A stretch of DNA of 64,000 nucleotides from Paenarthrobacter ureafaciens (GCF_004028095.1 NZ_SBHM01000007.1:2108001-2172000), one strand, 5' to 3'; shown: positions 53,160 through 64,000, counted from the first letter of the stretch. Notes: a model not told the origin generated them from the sequence alone. Numbers and translations are program-made.

Positions 53160-55793
53160 CTAAGCGTTCGCGATCAACCCAAGTTCAGCCTTGGAAGCCA
53201 ACGCCGCGTGCTTCGGGAACACCCGGACGGTGTAGCCGAAGGAACCCGAGCGGTTGATGACCAGTGAACCGTGGAAGAGATGCCGACCGTGGCCGAGGTC
53301 TTCCTTCGGGTCCAGTTCGGCAACCACAATGTCTTCGAGTTCATCGCTTTCCTCGGCCCGTCCGAAGGCCACCTCCACGGCGACGTCTTCGGGTGCGAGG
53401 TTGTTCAGGGCGATGTACGCGTTGACCTGGAGGGTGTCGCCTACTTGGGGTTCCTCGGAGAGGCCCACCGAATCGACGTGTTCCACTACAACCTCGGGCC
53501 AGGCGTTCCGGACCTTGGTGGTCCAGGCGGCGAGTTCCTTCGCCTCCCGGTAGGAGTCTGCGGAGGCCCTCCGCCCGGACACGGCTGCCGGGCAGTAGAG
53601 GTTGTTGACGTAGTCGTGGAGCATGCGTTCGGCGGAGACAGCAGGACCGAGGTTGGCCAGGGTGTGCTTGATCATCGAAACCCAGTGGGTGGGGATCTTC
53701 TCCGTGCTGGACTCGGAAGGTCCTGCCGCCCCGGCACCTTGGGACACGGTGGTGCCGTAGAAGCGGGGTGCCACCTGGGTTTCGAGGAGTTCGTAGAGGG
53801 CTGCGGCTTCGATGTCGTCACGTTGGTCGGCTGAGGCGCCGTTGTTGGCCGTGGGGATCGCCCAGCCGTTCTCGCCGTCGTACATTTCGTCCCACCAACC
53901 GTCCAACACGGACAGGTTCAACGAGCCGTTGATGGCCGCCTTCATCCCGGACGTGCCGCACGCCTCCAGGGGGCGGAGGGGGTTGTTGAGCCAGACGTCG
54001 CATCCCGGGAACAGGGTTCGCGCCATGGCGATGTCGTAGTTGGGCAGGAAGACGATCCTGTGGCGCACTTCGGGGTCGTCCGTGAACCGGACCAGGTCCT
54101 GGATCATTTTCTTGCCCGCATCGTCCGCTGGGTGCGACTTGCCCGCGATGACCAACTGGATGGGGTGCTTCGGGTCAAGGAGCAGGGCCTTGAGCCGCTT
54201 GGGGTCGCGCAGCATCAGGGTGAGGCGCTTGTAAGTGGGAACACGGCGGGCGAAGCCGATGGTCAGCACGTCCGGATCCAGGACTTTCGCGGTCCAGCCG
54301 AGTTCGGCGTCGGCGGCGCCCCGCTTCTTCCAGGAGGCGCGCAGGCGGCGGCGGACATCCTCGATCAGCTGGACGCGGAGTTCGCGGCGAAGTGCCCACA
54401 CATCCTCGTCACTGACGTTGTAGGCGAGGTCCCAGCGCCCCATCGCTTCGGCTTCCGCGCCGAACTGGCTGCGGACAAGGGAGGAGATCCGCGGGTCCAC
54501 CCAGGTAGGAACGTGGACGCCGTTGGTGACGGAGGCGATGGGCACCTCGGAGTGGTCGAATCCCGGCCACAGGCCTGCAAACATCTGGCGGGAAACAACG
54601 CCGTGAAGCTTCGCTACGCCGTTGGCGCGCTGCGCCAGGCGCAGGCCCATGACGGCCATGTTGAAAACCGCAGGGTTGCCGCCGTCGTAGTTTTCCCGGC
54701 CGAGCTCCAGGATCCGTTCCACCGGGACGGCAGGGGCGAGGCCCCCTTCGAAGAAGTGCTTGATCTGGACCGCTTCGAAGCGGTCGATCCCCGCGGGCAC
54801 CGGTGTGTGGGTAGTGAAGACGGTGGAGGCGCGGCCGGCGGCGAGTGCCTCTTCCCAGCTGAGCGGATCAGCGGGATCGGACATGGCTTCCTGGATCCGC
54901 TCAATACCGAGGAACCCGGCGTGGCCTTCGTTGGTGTGGAAGACTTCCGGCGCGGGCGTGCCGGTCAGTTCCTGGTAGACGCGCAGGGCCTTCACGCCGC
55001 CCATGCCGAGCAGGAGCTCCTGCTGGAGGCGGTGGTCGCCGCCTCCGCCGTACAGGCGGTCCGTGATGCCGCGGGCGGCTTCGTCGTTGGAGGGAACGTT
55101 GGAGTCCAGCAGCAGCAGGGGCACGCGTCCGACGTCGGCACGCCAGACGTGCGCATGCAGCTCGCGTCCGTTGGGCAGCGGCAGGGAAATCTGCACGGCC
55201 TTGCCCTGGCCGCCGTCCTTTGCGGGGTGGCGCAGGAGTGTCAGGGGCAGCCCGTCAGGGTCCAGGACGGGGTACGTTTCCTGCTGCCAGGCATCGCGGG
55301 AGAGTGACTGCTTGAAGTAGCCGGCCTGGTAGAGGAGGCCGACGCCGATCAGCGGGACGCCGAGGTCGGATGCGGCTTTGAGGTGGTCGCCGGCAAGGAT
55401 GCCGAGGCCGCCGGAGTACTGCGGGAGTACCTCGGTGATGCCGAATTCGGGGGAGAAATAGGCGATGCACTTGGGCGCGTCGTCGCCCAGGCTTTGGTAC
55501 CAGCGCGGCTCGCTGAGGTAACGGTCCAAGTCCGCCGCGGCTTCCTGCACGCGCGCCACGAGCTCTCCGTCCGCGGCCAGGTCCTGAAGCTGTTCCCGGC
55601 TGATGGACCCAAGCAAGGCAATGGGATCATGCTGCGCGTCTTCCCACAGCGCAGGGTTGAGCCCTGCAAAAAGTTCCCGCGTGGGCCGGTGCCATGACCA
55701 ACGCAAGTTCGTTGCCAAACGGGCTAATGGCCTGATGGGCTCAGGGAGGACGGTACGGACTGTAAACCTTCGGATTGCCTTCACGAGCGCCAC
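53160..55793 (-). CDS. glgP: Alpha-glucan phosphorylase
   Basis: Releases glucose-1-phosphate from alpha-1,4 glucan ends. 877 residues: N-terminal DUF3417 part (RRFTVRTVLPEPIRPLARLATNLRWSWHRPTRELF), YFSPEFGITEVLPQYSGGLGILAGDHLKAASDLGVPLIGVGLLY, then the GT35 core with PLP-lysine motif CGTSGMKAAINGSLNLSVLDGWWDE. This is the shorter actinobacterial/thermophile-type GlgP. GTG 55793 with GGGAG 9 bases upstream is chosen; GTG 55784 (MKAIRRF) also fits family starts. Divergent from glgE. Confidence 0.93.
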   Translation of the reverse strand: MALVKAIRRFTVRTVLPEPIRPLARLATNLRWSWHRPTRELFAGLNPALWEDAQHDPIALLGSISREQLQDLAADGELVARVQEAAADLDRYLSEPRWYQSLGDDAPKCIAYFSPEFGITEVLPQYSGGLGILAGDHLKAASDLGVPLIGVGLLYQAGYFKQSLSRDAWQQETYPVLDPDGLPLTLLRHPAKDGGQGKAVQISLPLPNGRELHAHVWRADVGRVPLLLLDSNVPSNDEAARGITDRLYGGGGDHRLQQELLLGMGGVKALRVYQELTGTPAPEVFHTNEGHAGFLGIERIQEAMSDPADPLSWEEALAAGRASTVFTTHTPVPAGIDRFEAVQIKHFFEGGLAPAVPVERILELGRENYDGGNPAVFNMAVMGLRLAQRANGVAKLHGVVSRQMFAGLWPGFDHSEVPIASVTNGVHVPTWVDPRISSLVRSQFGAEAEAMGRWDLAYNVSDEDVWALRRELRVQLIEDVRRRLRASWKKRGAADAELGWTAKVLDPDVLTIGFARRVPTYKRLTLMLRDPKRLKALLLDPKHPIQLVIAGKSHPADDAGKKMIQDLVRFTDDPEVRHRIVFLPNYDIAMARTLFPGCDVWLNNPLRPLEACGTSGMKAAINGSLNLSVLDGWWDEMYDGENGWAIPTANNGASADQRDDIEAAALYELLETQVAPRFYGTTVSQGAGAAGPSESSTEKIPTHWVSMIKHTLANLGPAVSAERMLHDYVNNLYCPAAVSGRRASADSYREAKELAAWTTKVRNAWPEVVVEHVDSVGLSEEPQVGDTLQVNAYIALNNLAPEDVAVEVAFGRAEESDELEDIVVAELDPKEDLGHGRHLFHGSLVINRSGSFGYTVRVFPKHAALASKAELGLIANA

Positions 55794-55887
55794 ACTAACC
55801 GACTCCCATGACAGTCGGAACCGCTTTGGGTTTCTTTTAGGTAAAAGACATGAGCGCGCCGAATATAGGTCGTGTGCTTAGCATTCT

Positions 55888-57996
55888 GTGATTTTTGTCA
55901 GTAACGTCGTGCTTGTGACGAATATCCAGCGAACCAGCACCGCTCTGAAATCCAAGACAAAAACGGACATCACCGACGGACTTCGCTTCGGCCGGTTCCC
56001 CATCACGGCTGTCCAGCCGGTGGTGGACGGGGGCCGTTTCCCGGCAAAGGCATTGCCCGGGGAAGACCTCCGGGTTTCTGCCACGGTATTCCGGGAAGGA
56101 CATGATCAGCTCGGCGTTTCCGCTGTGCTCCTGGATCCCAGGGGCAAGGAACGCCAGCGGGTCCGGCTGGCCCCTTCCCAGGAGGAACGCTGGAAGGGTC
56201 TGGACCGCTGGGAGGGCCACCTGACCCCCACCGGTGTGGGAGCCTGGTCGTTCGTCATCGAAGCCTGGCACGACCGGTACGGCACGTGGCACCACAACGC
56301 CGAGGTGAAGGTTGCCGCCGGGATCGACGTCGAGCTCATGCTCACTGAAGGTTCCGTGCTCCTCGCCGAGGCGGCAGGGGACGACGCCGGACGCAGCGCC
56401 GCGGAAAAGCGCACCTTGCGTGCCGCGTCAGTCGTGCTGGCGGATACCACCAAGTCACCCGAGGAGCGCCTTGCCGCCGGTTTCAGCCGCGAGGTGCTGG
56501 CCGCCGTCGGGCGTGTTCCCATCCGTGAACTGGTGACGGTTTCCGAGCAGTTCCCGCTCAAGGTGGAACGGGACCTTGCCGGCCGTGGCTCGTGGTACGA
56601 ATTCTTCCCCCGCTCCGAAGGTGCGGTGCTGGACCACGCCACCGGAGTATGGACTTCCGGCAACTTCCGCACCGCGGCCCGGCGGCTGGACGCCGTTGCC
56701 GGGATGGGGTTCGACGTCATCTACCTGCCGCCCATCCACCCCATTGGTTTCCAGCACCGGAAGGGCCGCAACAACACCTTGACACCGGGCCCGCAGGATC
56801 CCGGCTCGCCGTGGGCCATCGGTTCCAAGGACGGAGGCCACGACGCCATCCATCCTGATCTGGGGACTTTCGAGGACTTCGACGCGTTCGTTGCGCGTGC
56901 CAATGAGCTTGGCCTTGAGGTGGCACTGGACCTGGCCCTGCAGGCCGCTCCAGACCACCCATGGGTCGAGTCGAATCCGGAATGGTTCACCACCCGCGTG
57001 GACGGCTCCATTGCCTACGCGGAAAACCCGCCGAAGAAGTACCAGGACATCTACCCCCTCAACTTCGACAATGACCCCGCCGGCCTCTCCAAGGAAATCC
57101 TGCGCATCGTCCAGTTGTGGATCAGCCACGGCGTGAAGATTTTCCGCGTGGACAATCCGCACACCAAGCCTGTCTGGTTCTGGGAATGGCTGATCGGAAA
57201 GATCAACAAGCGCAATCCCGAGGTGGTTTTCCTCGCGGAGGCGTTCACCCGGCCGCCCATGATGCACGCCCTGGGACGGGCAGGATTCCAGCAGTCGTAC
57301 ACGTACTTCACGTGGAGGAACACCAAGACAGAAATCGAGGAGTACTTCCACGAGGTCAGCCACGAGACCCCGGCGTTCTTCCGCCCGAACTTCTTCGTGA
57401 ACACCCCGGACATCCTCACCGAGTACCTGCAGTACGGCGGCCCGGCGGCTTTCAAGATCCGTGCCGTCCTCGCCTCCACCGCCAGCCCGCTATGGGGCGT
57501 CTATGCCGGCTACGAGCTGTATGAGCACGTTGCCAGGCCCGGTGCGGAAGAGTACATCGACAACGAAAAGTACGAGTACAAGGCACGTGACTGGGAGGGT
57601 GCTGCGGCGTCCGGCCACACGCTGGCCCCCTACATCACCAGGCTCAACACCATCCGCAAGGACCACCCGGCCCTGGGCGATTTGCAGAACCTGACATTGC
57701 ACGGGAGCACGGACGATGCAACCGTTGTGTACTCCAAGCACAAGACGTTGCCGGACGGCCGCAAGGACACTTTGATCGTGGTGGTCAACGTGGATCCGCA
57801 CAGCACGCGGGAGAGCACGGTTTCGCTGGACCTCGCTGCGCTGCAGCTCGATCCCGGAGACTTCAACGACGAGGGCCGTTACTGGGTGGACGACCTCATC
57901 AGCGGACAAAGCTGGGAATGGGGCGAACACAACTACGTCCGGCTGGACGCCCACGTTGAGCCGGCCCACGTGCTCAGCATCCGGAGGCAGCCTTAG
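55888..57996 (+). CDS. glgE: Alpha-1,4-glucan:maltose-1-phosphate maltosyltransferase
   Basis: GH13_3 enzyme of up to 702 residues that extends alpha-glucan with maltose-1-phosphate. The N-domain starts DGLRFGRFPITAVQPVVDGGRFPAKALPGE. Barrel motifs: YLPPIHPIGFQHRKGRNNTL, DLALQAAPDHPWV, KIFRVDNPHTKPVWFWEW (nucleophile Asp), EVVFLAEAFTRPPMMH (Glu), NTPDILTEYLQYGGPAAF (third Asp). The start is uncertain: GTG 55888, 55909 or 55915 (MTNIQRTS) all lack a clear Shine-Dalgarno. Coupled to treS by one base of overlap (TAGTG). Confidence 0.95.
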   Translation: MIFVSNVVLVTNIQRTSTALKSKTKTDITDGLRFGRFPITAVQPVVDGGRFPAKALPGEDLRVSATVFREGHDQLGVSAVLLDPRGKERQRVRLAPSQEERWKGLDRWEGHLTPTGVGAWSFVIEAWHDRYGTWHHNAEVKVAAGIDVELMLTEGSVLLAEAAGDDAGRSAAEKRTLRAASVVLADTTKSPEERLAAGFSREVLAAVGRVPIRELVTVSEQFPLKVERDLAGRGSWYEFFPRSEGAVLDHATGVWTSGNFRTAARRLDAVAGMGFDVIYLPPIHPIGFQHRKGRNNTLTPGPQDPGSPWAIGSKDGGHDAIHPDLGTFEDFDAFVARANELGLEVALDLALQAAPDHPWVESNPEWFTTRVDGSIAYAENPPKKYQDIYPLNFDNDPAGLSKEILRIVQLWISHGVKIFRVDNPHTKPVWFWEWLIGKINKRNPEVVFLAEAFTRPPMMHALGRAGFQQSYTYFTWRNTKTEIEEYFHEVSHETPAFFRPNFFVNTPDILTEYLQYGGPAAFKIRAVLASTASPLWGVYAGYELYEHVARPGAEEYIDNEKYEYKARDWEGAAASGHTLAPYITRLNTIRKDHPALGDLQNLTLHGSTDDATVVYSKHKTLPDGRKDTLIVVVNVDPHSTRESTVSLDLAALQLDPGDFNDEGRYWVDDLISGQSWEWGEHNYVRLDAHVEPAHVLSIRRQP

Positions 57997-59792
57997 TGAG
58001 TTTTTCTCCGCAAAACCCGAGCCAGTACTTCACTCCGAAGAACACCTTCGAGCTGAACGCTCCCGGTCTCCAGCATGATCCACACTGGTACCGCAAAGCT
58101 GTGTTCTACGAGGTACTGGTTCGGGCCTTTGCGGATGCCAACGGTGACGGCTCCGGTGACTTCCAGGGCCTGATCGACAAGTTGGACTACCTGCAATGGC
58201 TGGGCGTCGATTGCCTGTGGCTGCCGCCGTTCTTCCAATCGCCGTTGCGTGACGGCGGTTACGACATTGCCGACTACACCTCAGTGCTGGACGAGTTCGG
58301 GACCATCAGCGATTTCAAGCGCCTGGTGGCCGAAGCGCATGCCCGCGGCGTTCGGGTCATCATCGACCTTCCGCTGAACCACACTTCGGACCAGCACCCC
58401 TGGTTCCAGGAATCCCGTAAGGACCCCACCGGCCCTTACGGGGATTTCTATGTGTGGAGCGACACCGACGAGAAGTACCAGGACGCACGGATCATCTTCG
58501 TGGACACCGAAGAATCCAACTGGACTTTTGACCCCATCCGCCGGCAATTCTTCTGGCACCGCTTCTTCAGCCACCAGCCGGACCTGAACTTCGAGAACCC
58601 GGCCGTCATCGACGCCCTGCACGATGTTGTCCGTTTCTGGCTGGACCAGGGGATCGACGGCTTCAGGGCAGATGCCATTCCCTACCTCTATGAGGAAGAG
58701 GGCACCAACTGCGAGAACCTTCCGCAGACCCACACCTTCCTGCAGGACCTGAGGCGGATGGTGGACGAAAGCTACCCGGGCCGGGTGATCATCGCCGAGG
58801 CAAACCAGCCCCCGCATGAAGTGGTGGAGTACTTCGGAACCGAGGAAGCACCCGAATGCCACATGGCGTTCCACTTTCCCATCATGCCCAGGCTGTACTA
58901 CGCGCTGCGTGACCAGAAGGCCGCCCCGATCATCGAGACCTTGCGGGATACACCCAGGATTCCGCGGGGAGCGCAGTGGGGCACCTTCCTCCGCAACCAC
59001 GACGAACTGACCTTGGAAATGGTGAGGTCCGACGAGCGGGCAGCGATGCTCGGCTGGTACGCCCCGGATCCCCGGATGCGGGCCAACATCGGTATCCGAC
59101 GCCGGCTGGCACCGTTGCTGGACAACTCCCGGGCCGAAATCGAATTAATCAACGCCCTTCTGCTCTCCCTGCCGGGCAGTCCGTTCCTCTACTACGGCGA
59201 CGAAATCGGGATGGGTGACAACATCTGGCTCGATGACCGCGACGCCGTGCGCACGCCGATGCAGTGGAACCCGGACCGCAACGCAGGATTCTCCAACGCA
59301 GACCCCGGCAAGCTCTACCTGCCGATCATCCAGTCGCTGGTTTACAACTTCGCCATGGCCAACGTGGAGGCCCAGGCCGCCCATTCCGGCTCGCTGTTGC
59401 GCTGGACGCGCCAGATCCTGAGCGTCCGGAAGAACCATCCGGTGTTCGGGCTGGGCAACTTCCGCCACATCGAGGCCGACCACGAGGCCGTGCTGGCGTA
59501 CGTCCGGGAACTTGCTCCGGGAAATGAGGAAGGGGAAACGGCACAGACGATTCTGTGCGTCTTCAATCTTTCGCAGCATCCCGTAGCGGCCACCCTGGAC
59601 CTCCCTGAGTTCGCCGGCCGCGGCTTCAGGGACATCTTTGGCGGCCAGCCCTTCCCGGCCGTGGGTGATAACGGCCAGCTGACTGTGATGTTGGGGAGCC
59701 ACGCCTTCTACTGGCTAAGGCTCCGCTCCGCATTTTCCAATCCCTCGTCGCCTATGACGCAGGCGATCCCGGTGGTGTCGACGAAAGGATGA
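57996..59792 (+). CDS. treS: Trehalose synthase (maltose alpha-D-glucosyltransferase)
   Basis: Interconverts trehalose and maltose, 598 residues. [51 protein letters not shown] is the TreS start; [25 protein letters not shown] (nucleophile Asp), [10 protein letters not shown] (Glu), [13 protein letters not shown] (Asp) follow. The maltokinase often fused to TreS is not on this chain but comes 1 bp later on the next gene. GTG 57996. Confidence 0.95.
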   Translation: MSFSPQNPSQYFTPKNTFELNAPGLQHDPHWYRKAVFYEVLVRAFADANGDGSGDFQGLIDKLDYLQWLGVDCLWLPPFFQSPLRDGGYDIADYTSVLDEFGTISDFKRLVAEAHARGVRVIIDLPLNHTSDQHPWFQESRKDPTGPYGDFYVWSDTDEKYQDARIIFVDTEESNWTFDPIRRQFFWHRFFSHQPDLNFENPAVIDALHDVVRFWLDQGIDGFRADAIPYLYEEEGTNCENLPQTHTFLQDLRRMVDESYPGRVIIAEANQPPHEVVEYFGTEEAPECHMAFHFPIMPRLYYALRDQKAAPIIETLRDTPRIPRGAQWGTFLRNHDELTLEMVRSDERAAMLGWYAPDPRMRANIGIRRRLAPLLDNSRAEIELINALLLSLPGSPFLYYGDEIGMGDNIWLDDRDAVRTPMQWNPDRNAGFSNADPGKLYLPIIQSLVYNFAMANVEAQAAHSGSLLRWTRQILSVRKNHPVFGLGNFRHIEADHEAVLAYVRELAPGNEEGETAQTILCVFNLSQHPVAATLDLPEFAGRGFRDIFGGQPFPAVGDNGQLTVMLGSHAFYWLRLRSAFSNPSSPMTQAIPVVSTKG

Positions 59793-59793
59793 G

Positions 59794-62700
59794 ATGAGCA
59801 AGGGAACGTTGGACCCCTTGATTGAAAGCCTTCTGCGCGGCTGGCTCCCCACGAGGCGCTGGTTTCCGGTCAAGAGTCCGGAATTCGACCTGGAGCGCGT
59901 AGGTGGTTTCGCCCTCCCGGAACCGGGCGGGGCGGATGCAGTGGAAGTCCTGCTGCTTGCCGTCACCTACAAGACGGCCGACGGCGGCCCGCGGACCGAC
60001 GTCGTGCAGGTTCCGTTGAGCTTCCACGGCCAACCGCTGGCGGACGCCCCCGAAGCTCTTATCGGTGAGGTGACGCAGCCCGGGGGTGGGCTCCGGCTGG
60101 TGTACGACGCTGCCTTCGATGAAGCCTTCATCAAGGGTTGGCTGGAACTCATGCGCGCCGAAAGCACAGCGGGAGAGGGGGCAGCACGCGGCCACCTCGC
60201 CGCCGGCCGCCTGACCCTGCCGGACAACCCGACGTCCGTGAAGGTGCTCTCCGGTGAACAGTCCAATACGTCCGTGATCGTGGACGACGGTGACTCAGCG
60301 TCCATCGTGAAGATCTTCCGGGTGCTCGCGGCCGGGAAGAACCCGGAAGTGGAGCTGGGCGCGGCCCTGACCGCCGCCGAAACCGGGGAAGTTCCGGCAA
60401 CCCTCGGCTGGATCACCGGTTCGTGGCACGCGCAGGGTGAGGCTGCGGGAGGCGAACTCACGGTTGCCCACGAATTCCTCCGCGGGGGACAGGACGCCTG
60501 GCGACTGGCCGTAGAGGCAGCGGGTTCCGGCACCGACTTCACGGCCGAAGCCCACGGGCTCGGTGCTGCCACCGCCACGGTCCATGCGAGGCTGGCCGGG
60601 ACCTTTGGGACTTTCCCCGGCCAGGAAAAGGGCCCGGCGATCATCGCAACGCTCGCACGGCGGGTCCGGGCCTCGTGGGCTGAGGCGGCAACCGCCGTCG
60701 GGCCTTACGACCAAAGGCTTGAAGAGCTGTTGGCGACCCTCGACGACAACGCCGTAGGCCAGCTGCAACGCGTCCACGGCGACCTCCACCTCGGCCAGAT
60801 TCTCCGGGTTCCGGAGGCCGGAGGGAAGCCGGGACGCTGGGCCATCCTCGATTTCGAAGGCGAGCCGCTCCGGACCATCGACGAACGCAATATGCCGGAC
60901 CTCCCGTTGCGGGACGTCGTGGGGATGCTGCGCTCCTTCGACTACGCCGCAGGAGCGGCAATCCGCGAAAACGCGGAAGCTGCAGTGCCCGACTCCTGGG
61001 TGGATGACTGCGCCGAGGCCTTCCTGGCCGGGTACGCGGAAGTCAATCCCGGAGCCATTGACCGCAGCTCACCGCTCTTTGTGGCATTGTGGCTGGACAA
61101 GGCCTTGTACGAGGTGGTCTATGAGTTGCGGAACCGGCCGGATTGGTTAGCCATCCCGGTCAACGCGGCACGGCACATCCTTGATAACACGGACCGCGGC
61201 ACGCCCGCGGCTACAGCGGAAGGTAATGACATGACTGGCTCTGCACGCACCGAACGGCCCCGCGTTCCCCGGCAGGTGGACGCCGAGACCTTGGCCCGTG
61301 TGGCAGCCGGCGCCCACCACGCGCCCCACTCGGTCCTGGGCGCACACCTTGACGACCACGGCCACGTCACCGTCCGCTCGGTCAAGCACCTGGCCAAGTC
61401 GGTAACAGTGGTGACCGAGGCCGGGCGCACCCCCATGGAACACGAAGCCCATGGTGTGTGGGTGGCGGTCCTGGAGCCGCTCCAGCCCGGCCACGTGCCG
61501 GACTACCGTCTGGAAGTGGAGTACGACGCCGATTCCGTCACCGTTGATGACCCGTACCACTACCTGCCCACGGTGGGAGAAGTGGATCTGCACCTGATTG
61601 GCGAAGGACGGCACGAGCGCCTCTGGGACGTCCTGGGCGCGCATATCCAGAACTACCGCACGTCCTTGGGCGATGTGCATGGCGTGTCCTTCGCCGTATG
61701 GGCTCCCAACGCGCAGGCTGTGCGGGTCATCGGTGATTTCAATGGCTGGGACGGCCGGCAGCATGCGCTGCGCTCGCTGGGCTCATCCGGTGTGTGGGAA
61801 GTCTTCATTCCGGGCGTTGTAGCAGGGGCGTGCTACAAATTCGAAATCATGACCCGGTCCGGGCACTGGGTGGAGAAGGCTGACCCGCTTGCTTTCGGGA
61901 CCGAGGTCCCGCCGCTGACTGCGTCCCGCGTGGTCGATTCCAGCTACCGCTTCAAAGATTCGGAGTGGATGGCTGCGCGTGCCGCCAAGGATCCGCACAA
62001 CTCCCCGATGAGCGTCTACGAGGTACACCTTGGTTCGTGGCGTCTGGGCCTTGGCTACAAGGAACTGGCCAAGGAACTGGTGGACTACGTCAAGTGGCTC
62101 GGGTTCACCCACGTGGAGTTCATGCCGGTAGCCGAACACCCCTTCGGCGGTTCATGGGGCTACCAGGTCACGTCCTACTTTGCCCCCACCTCGCGGTTCG
62201 GCCATCCCGATGAATTCCGCTTCCTGGTGGACTCCCTCCACCAAGCCGGGATAGGCGTGCTGCTGGACTGGGTTCCCGCGCACTTCCCCAAGGACTCGTG
62301 GGCACTTGCCCAGTTCGACGGCCAACCGCTCTACGAACATTCGGATCCTGCGCTGGGGGAGCACCCGGACTGGGGAACGCTGATCTTCGACTTCGGCCGG
62401 CGCGAGGTCCGCAACTTCCTGGTGGCCAACGCCCTCTACTGGCTGGACGAATTCCACATTGACGGTCTCCGCGTCGATGCGGTCGCCTCCATGATCTACC
62501 TGGACTACTCACGGGAAGAGGGGCAGTGGCGGCCCAACAAGTTTGGCGGCCGCGAGAACCTCGAAGCGATTTCCTTCATGCAGGAAGTCAACGCCACGGT
62601 GTACAAGACCCATCCGGGAGCCGTGACAATCGCCGAAGAATCCACTGCCTTCCCCGGCGTGACGGCACCGACCAACCACGGCGGCCTCGGCTTCGGGCTC

Positions 62701-63441
62701 AAATGGAACATGGGCTGGATGCACGACTCGCTCAAGTACATCGCCGAGGATCCGATCAACCGCCAATGGCACCACGGCACCATCACGTTCTCCTTGGTGT
62801 ACGCCTTCTCGGAGAACTTCCTGTTGCCCATCAGCCATGACGAGGTGGTGCACGGGAAGGGTTCCATGCTGCGCAAGATGCCGGGCGACCGGTGGCAGCA
62901 GCTGGCCAACCTGCGTGCCTTCTTTGCGTACCAGTGGGCACACCCGGGCAAGCAGCTCATCTTCATGGGCACGGAATTCGGCCAGGAAGCCGAGTGGTCG
63001 GAACAGTACGGCCTGGATTGGTTCCTTGCCGACATCCCCGCGCACCGTGGGCTGCAGTTGCTGATCAAGGACCTCAACGAGCTGTACGCGGCTACCCCGG
63101 CACTGCATGTGCAGGACAATGACCCTGCCGGATTCCAGTGGATCAACGGCGGGGATGCCCAACACAACGTCCTCTCCTTCATCCGGTACGACCGTGAAGG
63201 CAAGGCCGTCGTGTGTGCAGTCAACTTCTCCGGTGCCCCGCACCAGGACTACGTCCTTGGGGTGCCGTCCGCCGGTAAGTGGACCGAAGTGCTGAACACC
63301 GACGCCGAAAGCTACGGCGGTTCGGGAGTCGTAAACAACGGCGCCCTGGAAGCGACCACTCCGGGTGCGGATGGTCAACCAGCCGCACTGAAGGTCACGC
63401 TCCCGCCGCTGGGCGCTTCATGGTTCATGGTGGCTGAGTAG
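59794..63441 (+). CDS. glgB: Maltokinase-GlgB branching enzyme fusion
   Basis: 1215-residue chain with two enzymes. Residues 1-465 are maltokinase (Mak/Pep2): [17 protein letters not shown] cap, [28 protein letters not shown] (catalytic Asp) and [16 protein letters not shown] (metal Asp). Residues about 500-1215 are 1,4-alpha-glucan branching enzyme: two N-domains, [62 protein letters not shown] (Asp about 895), [11 protein letters not shown] (Glu about 948), [14 protein letters not shown] (Asp). An in-frame ATG at 61231 with GGAAGG upstream would give a stand-alone 736-residue GlgB of normal length. The genes are separate in many relatives. Confidence 0.93.
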   Translation: MSKGTLDPLIESLLRGWLPTRRWFPVKSPEFDLERVGGFALPEPGGADAVEVLLLAVTYKTADGGPRTDVVQVPLSFHGQPLADAPEALIGEVTQPGGGLRLVYDAAFDEAFIKGWLELMRAESTAGEGAARGHLAAGRLTLPDNPTSVKVLSGEQSNTSVIVDDGDSASIVKIFRVLAAGKNPEVELGAALTAAETGEVPATLGWITGSWHAQGEAAGGELTVAHEFLRGGQDAWRLAVEAAGSGTDFTAEAHGLGAATATVHARLAGTFGTFPGQEKGPAIIATLARRVRASWAEAATAVGPYDQRLEELLATLDDNAVGQLQRVHGDLHLGQILRVPEAGGKPGRWAILDFEGEPLRTIDERNMPDLPLRDVVGMLRSFDYAAGAAIRENAEAAVPDSWVDDCAEAFLAGYAEVNPGAIDRSSPLFVALWLDKALYEVVYELRNRPDWLAIPVNAARHILDNTDRGTPAATAEGNDMTGSARTERPRVPRQVDAETLARVAAGAHHAPHSVLGAHLDDHGHVTVRSVKHLAKSVTVVTEAGRTPMEHEAHGVWVAVLEPLQPGHVPDYRLEVEYDADSVTVDDPYHYLPTVGEVDLHLIGEGRHERLWDVLGAHIQNYRTSLGDVHGVSFAVWAPNAQAVRVIGDFNGWDGRQHALRSLGSSGVWEVFIPGVVAGACYKFEIMTRSGHWVEKADPLAFGTEVPPLTASRVVDSSYRFKDSEWMAARAAKDPHNSPMSVYEVHLGSWRLGLGYKELAKELVDYVKWLGFTHVEFMPVAEHPFGGSWGYQVTSYFAPTSRFGHPDEFRFLVDSLHQAGIGVLLDWVPAHFPKDSWALAQFDGQPLYEHSDPALGEHPDWGTLIFDFGRREVRNFLVANALYWLDEFHIDGLRVDAVASMIYLDYSREEGQWRPNKFGGRENLEAISFMQEVNATVYKTHPGAVTIAEESTAFPGVTAPTNHGGLGFGLKWNMGWMHDSLKYIAEDPINRQWHHGTITFSLVYAFSENFLLPISHDEVVHGKGSMLRKMPGDRWQQLANLRAFFAYQWAHPGKQLIFMGTEFGQEAEWSEQYGLDWFLADIPAHRGLQLLIKDLNELYAATPALHVQDNDPAGFQWINGGDAQHNVLSFIRYDREGKAVVCAVNFSGAPHQDYVLGVPSAGKWTEVLNTDAESYGGSGVVNNGALEATTPGADGQPAALKVTLPPLGASWFMVAE

Positions 63442-63501
63442 GACAGGCGCGGATCCCGTTCATTGCGACCCAGGTCCGCGGTGGCTGGCCGTGCTGCGTG
63501 A

Positions 63502-63540
63502 GGAAAAGGACCCGCATCCGATGGATGCGGGTCCTTTTCC
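63502..63540 (+). terminator. Terminator after the mak-glgB gene
   Basis: 18-bp perfect stem (GGAAAAGGACCCGCATCC / GGATGCGGGTCCTTTTCC) with GAT loop. Insulates the rRNA operon from the glycogen operon. Confidence 0.9.
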
Positions 63541-63590
63541 TTGAGTTTGCAGGGTTTCCCGCCGGAGCGGTACCCGTGTTCGCGGACGCT

Positions 63591-63619
63591 TTGCGTTCTG
63601 GGCGGAGCGGGGGTAGAGT
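63591..63619 (+). promoter_or_regulatory. rRNA operon promoter P1
   Basis: TTGCGT (63591-63596), a 17-bp spacer and TAGAGT (63614-63619). Upstream of rRNA leader elements. Confidence 0.65.
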
Positions 63620-63722
63620 TAATTCTCGCGCTGGTCCCCGAGCGGAGATCGCGATCTGACAAGTTACCGCAAGGAAAACATCAAGTAGCCGCAAGGTGAA
63701 AAATGACGTCAGAATCGCCGAT

Positions 63723-63751
63723 TTGACTCGGAGGAGTTCAGCGGGTAAGTT
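63723..63751 (+). promoter_or_regulatory. rRNA operon promoter P2
   Basis: TTGACT (63723-63728), a 17-bp spacer and TAAGTT (63746-63751). Second promoter of the rRNA leader. Confidence 0.65.
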
Positions 63752-64000
63752 TGAAAAGTTGCTCCGGAGCGATCTGCTGGCCGTTGTGGTTGGTGGTGGT
63801 ACTGCTTTGGATTAGTGACCTGTTGTTTGAGAACTCAATAGTGTGCCAAGTTTGTTGATACCGATTGTTTTTTGATTGGTTGAATTTTTGCCGGGCCATT
63901 GCGCACCCCCGTGTGTGGTGGTTTGGTTTTCAGCTGGTTTCAGATTTGCAGCTGCTTTTGCCGTGATTTCCGGTGGGGGTGGTTGTGTTTCGTTTTTTGT
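63752..64000 (+). other. 5' leader of an rRNA operon with boxA-like antitermination site
   Basis: TGTTGTTTGAGAACTC (63821-63836), followed by AATAGTGTG, is the mycobacterial/arthrobacterial rrn leader boxA signature. The sequence then becomes T-rich and ends with the window before any 16S sequence. No protein gene is seen from 63442 to the end. Confidence 0.85.

Overview
The window comes from a high-GC Gram-positive actinobacterium of the Arthrobacter sensu lato group (Micrococcaceae). This rests on a choline oxidase almost the same as that of A. globiformis/pascens, a bacterial proteasome activator ending in GQYL, CarD, the GlgE trehalose-to-glucan pathway, SenX3/RegX3, and a 3' end that matches an actinobacterial rRNA operon leader with boxA. 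Most of it reads as chromosome; the only clear mobile DNA is one IS256-family (IS1249 group) element.

Layout. 1-4.3 kb: 5' end of a phosphomannomutase gene, a RecQ helicase with a phosphoribosyltransferase-like tail, and a DHA2-type MFS exporter. 4.4-5.7 kb: a complete IS (25-bp perfect inverted repeats, 8-bp target duplication) inserted in the terminator of a tRNA-Ser(GCT). 5.9-16 kb: prolyl oligopeptidase, an FAD/NAD(P)-binding protein, a tandem glycine riboswitch in front of a CycA-type permease, and a very large secreted nuclease/5'-nucleotidase. 16.2-22.8 kb: tRNA-Ser(TGA), quinone oxidoreductase plus PadR regulator, CstA/YbdD, the proteasome activator with an unknown partner gene, and an aldo/keto reductase. 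22.9-28.7 kb: choline-to-betaine operon (betB, codA, permease) behind a TetR regulator, with a palindromic operator lying on the promoter. 28.8-32.1 kb: two CNNM/CorC membrane proteins and a membrane-protein gene broken by two one-base deletions.

32.3-43.8 kb: GerMN lipoprotein, tRNA-Thr(CGT), secreted hydrolase, holB and tmk, a cystathionine-type PLP enzyme, DUF2516, a methyltransferase, gpmA, and phoU divergent from senX3-regX3 across an 11-bp-phased Pho box. 43.2-48.9 kb: a block with the same gene order as mycobacteria (lpqE-like, carD, ispD, ispF, small lipoprotein, cysS, rlmB). 49.1-63.4 kb: glycogen/trehalose/alpha-glucan metabolism (glgX, glgP, glgE, treS, and a maltokinase-GlgB fusion), interrupted by an RNase Sa-type secreted ribonuclease with its barstar inhibitor. 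63.5-64 kb: two promoters and the boxA leader of an rRNA operon whose 16S gene lies beyond the window.

How it works together. TreS makes maltose from trehalose, maltokinase phosphorylates it, GlgE polymerises maltose-1-phosphate, GlgB branches the chain, and GlgX/GlgP take it apart. The choline operon makes the osmoprotectant betaine. The phosphate system is likely autoregulated through the Pho box. The most noteworthy signals are a possible programmed -1 frameshift at the start of the IS transposase (slippery GGGAAAT restoring a zinc ribbon), the maltokinase-GlgB fusion with an internal start, the RNase/barstar pair, large palindromes at convergent gene ends, and the riboswitch-controlled transporter.
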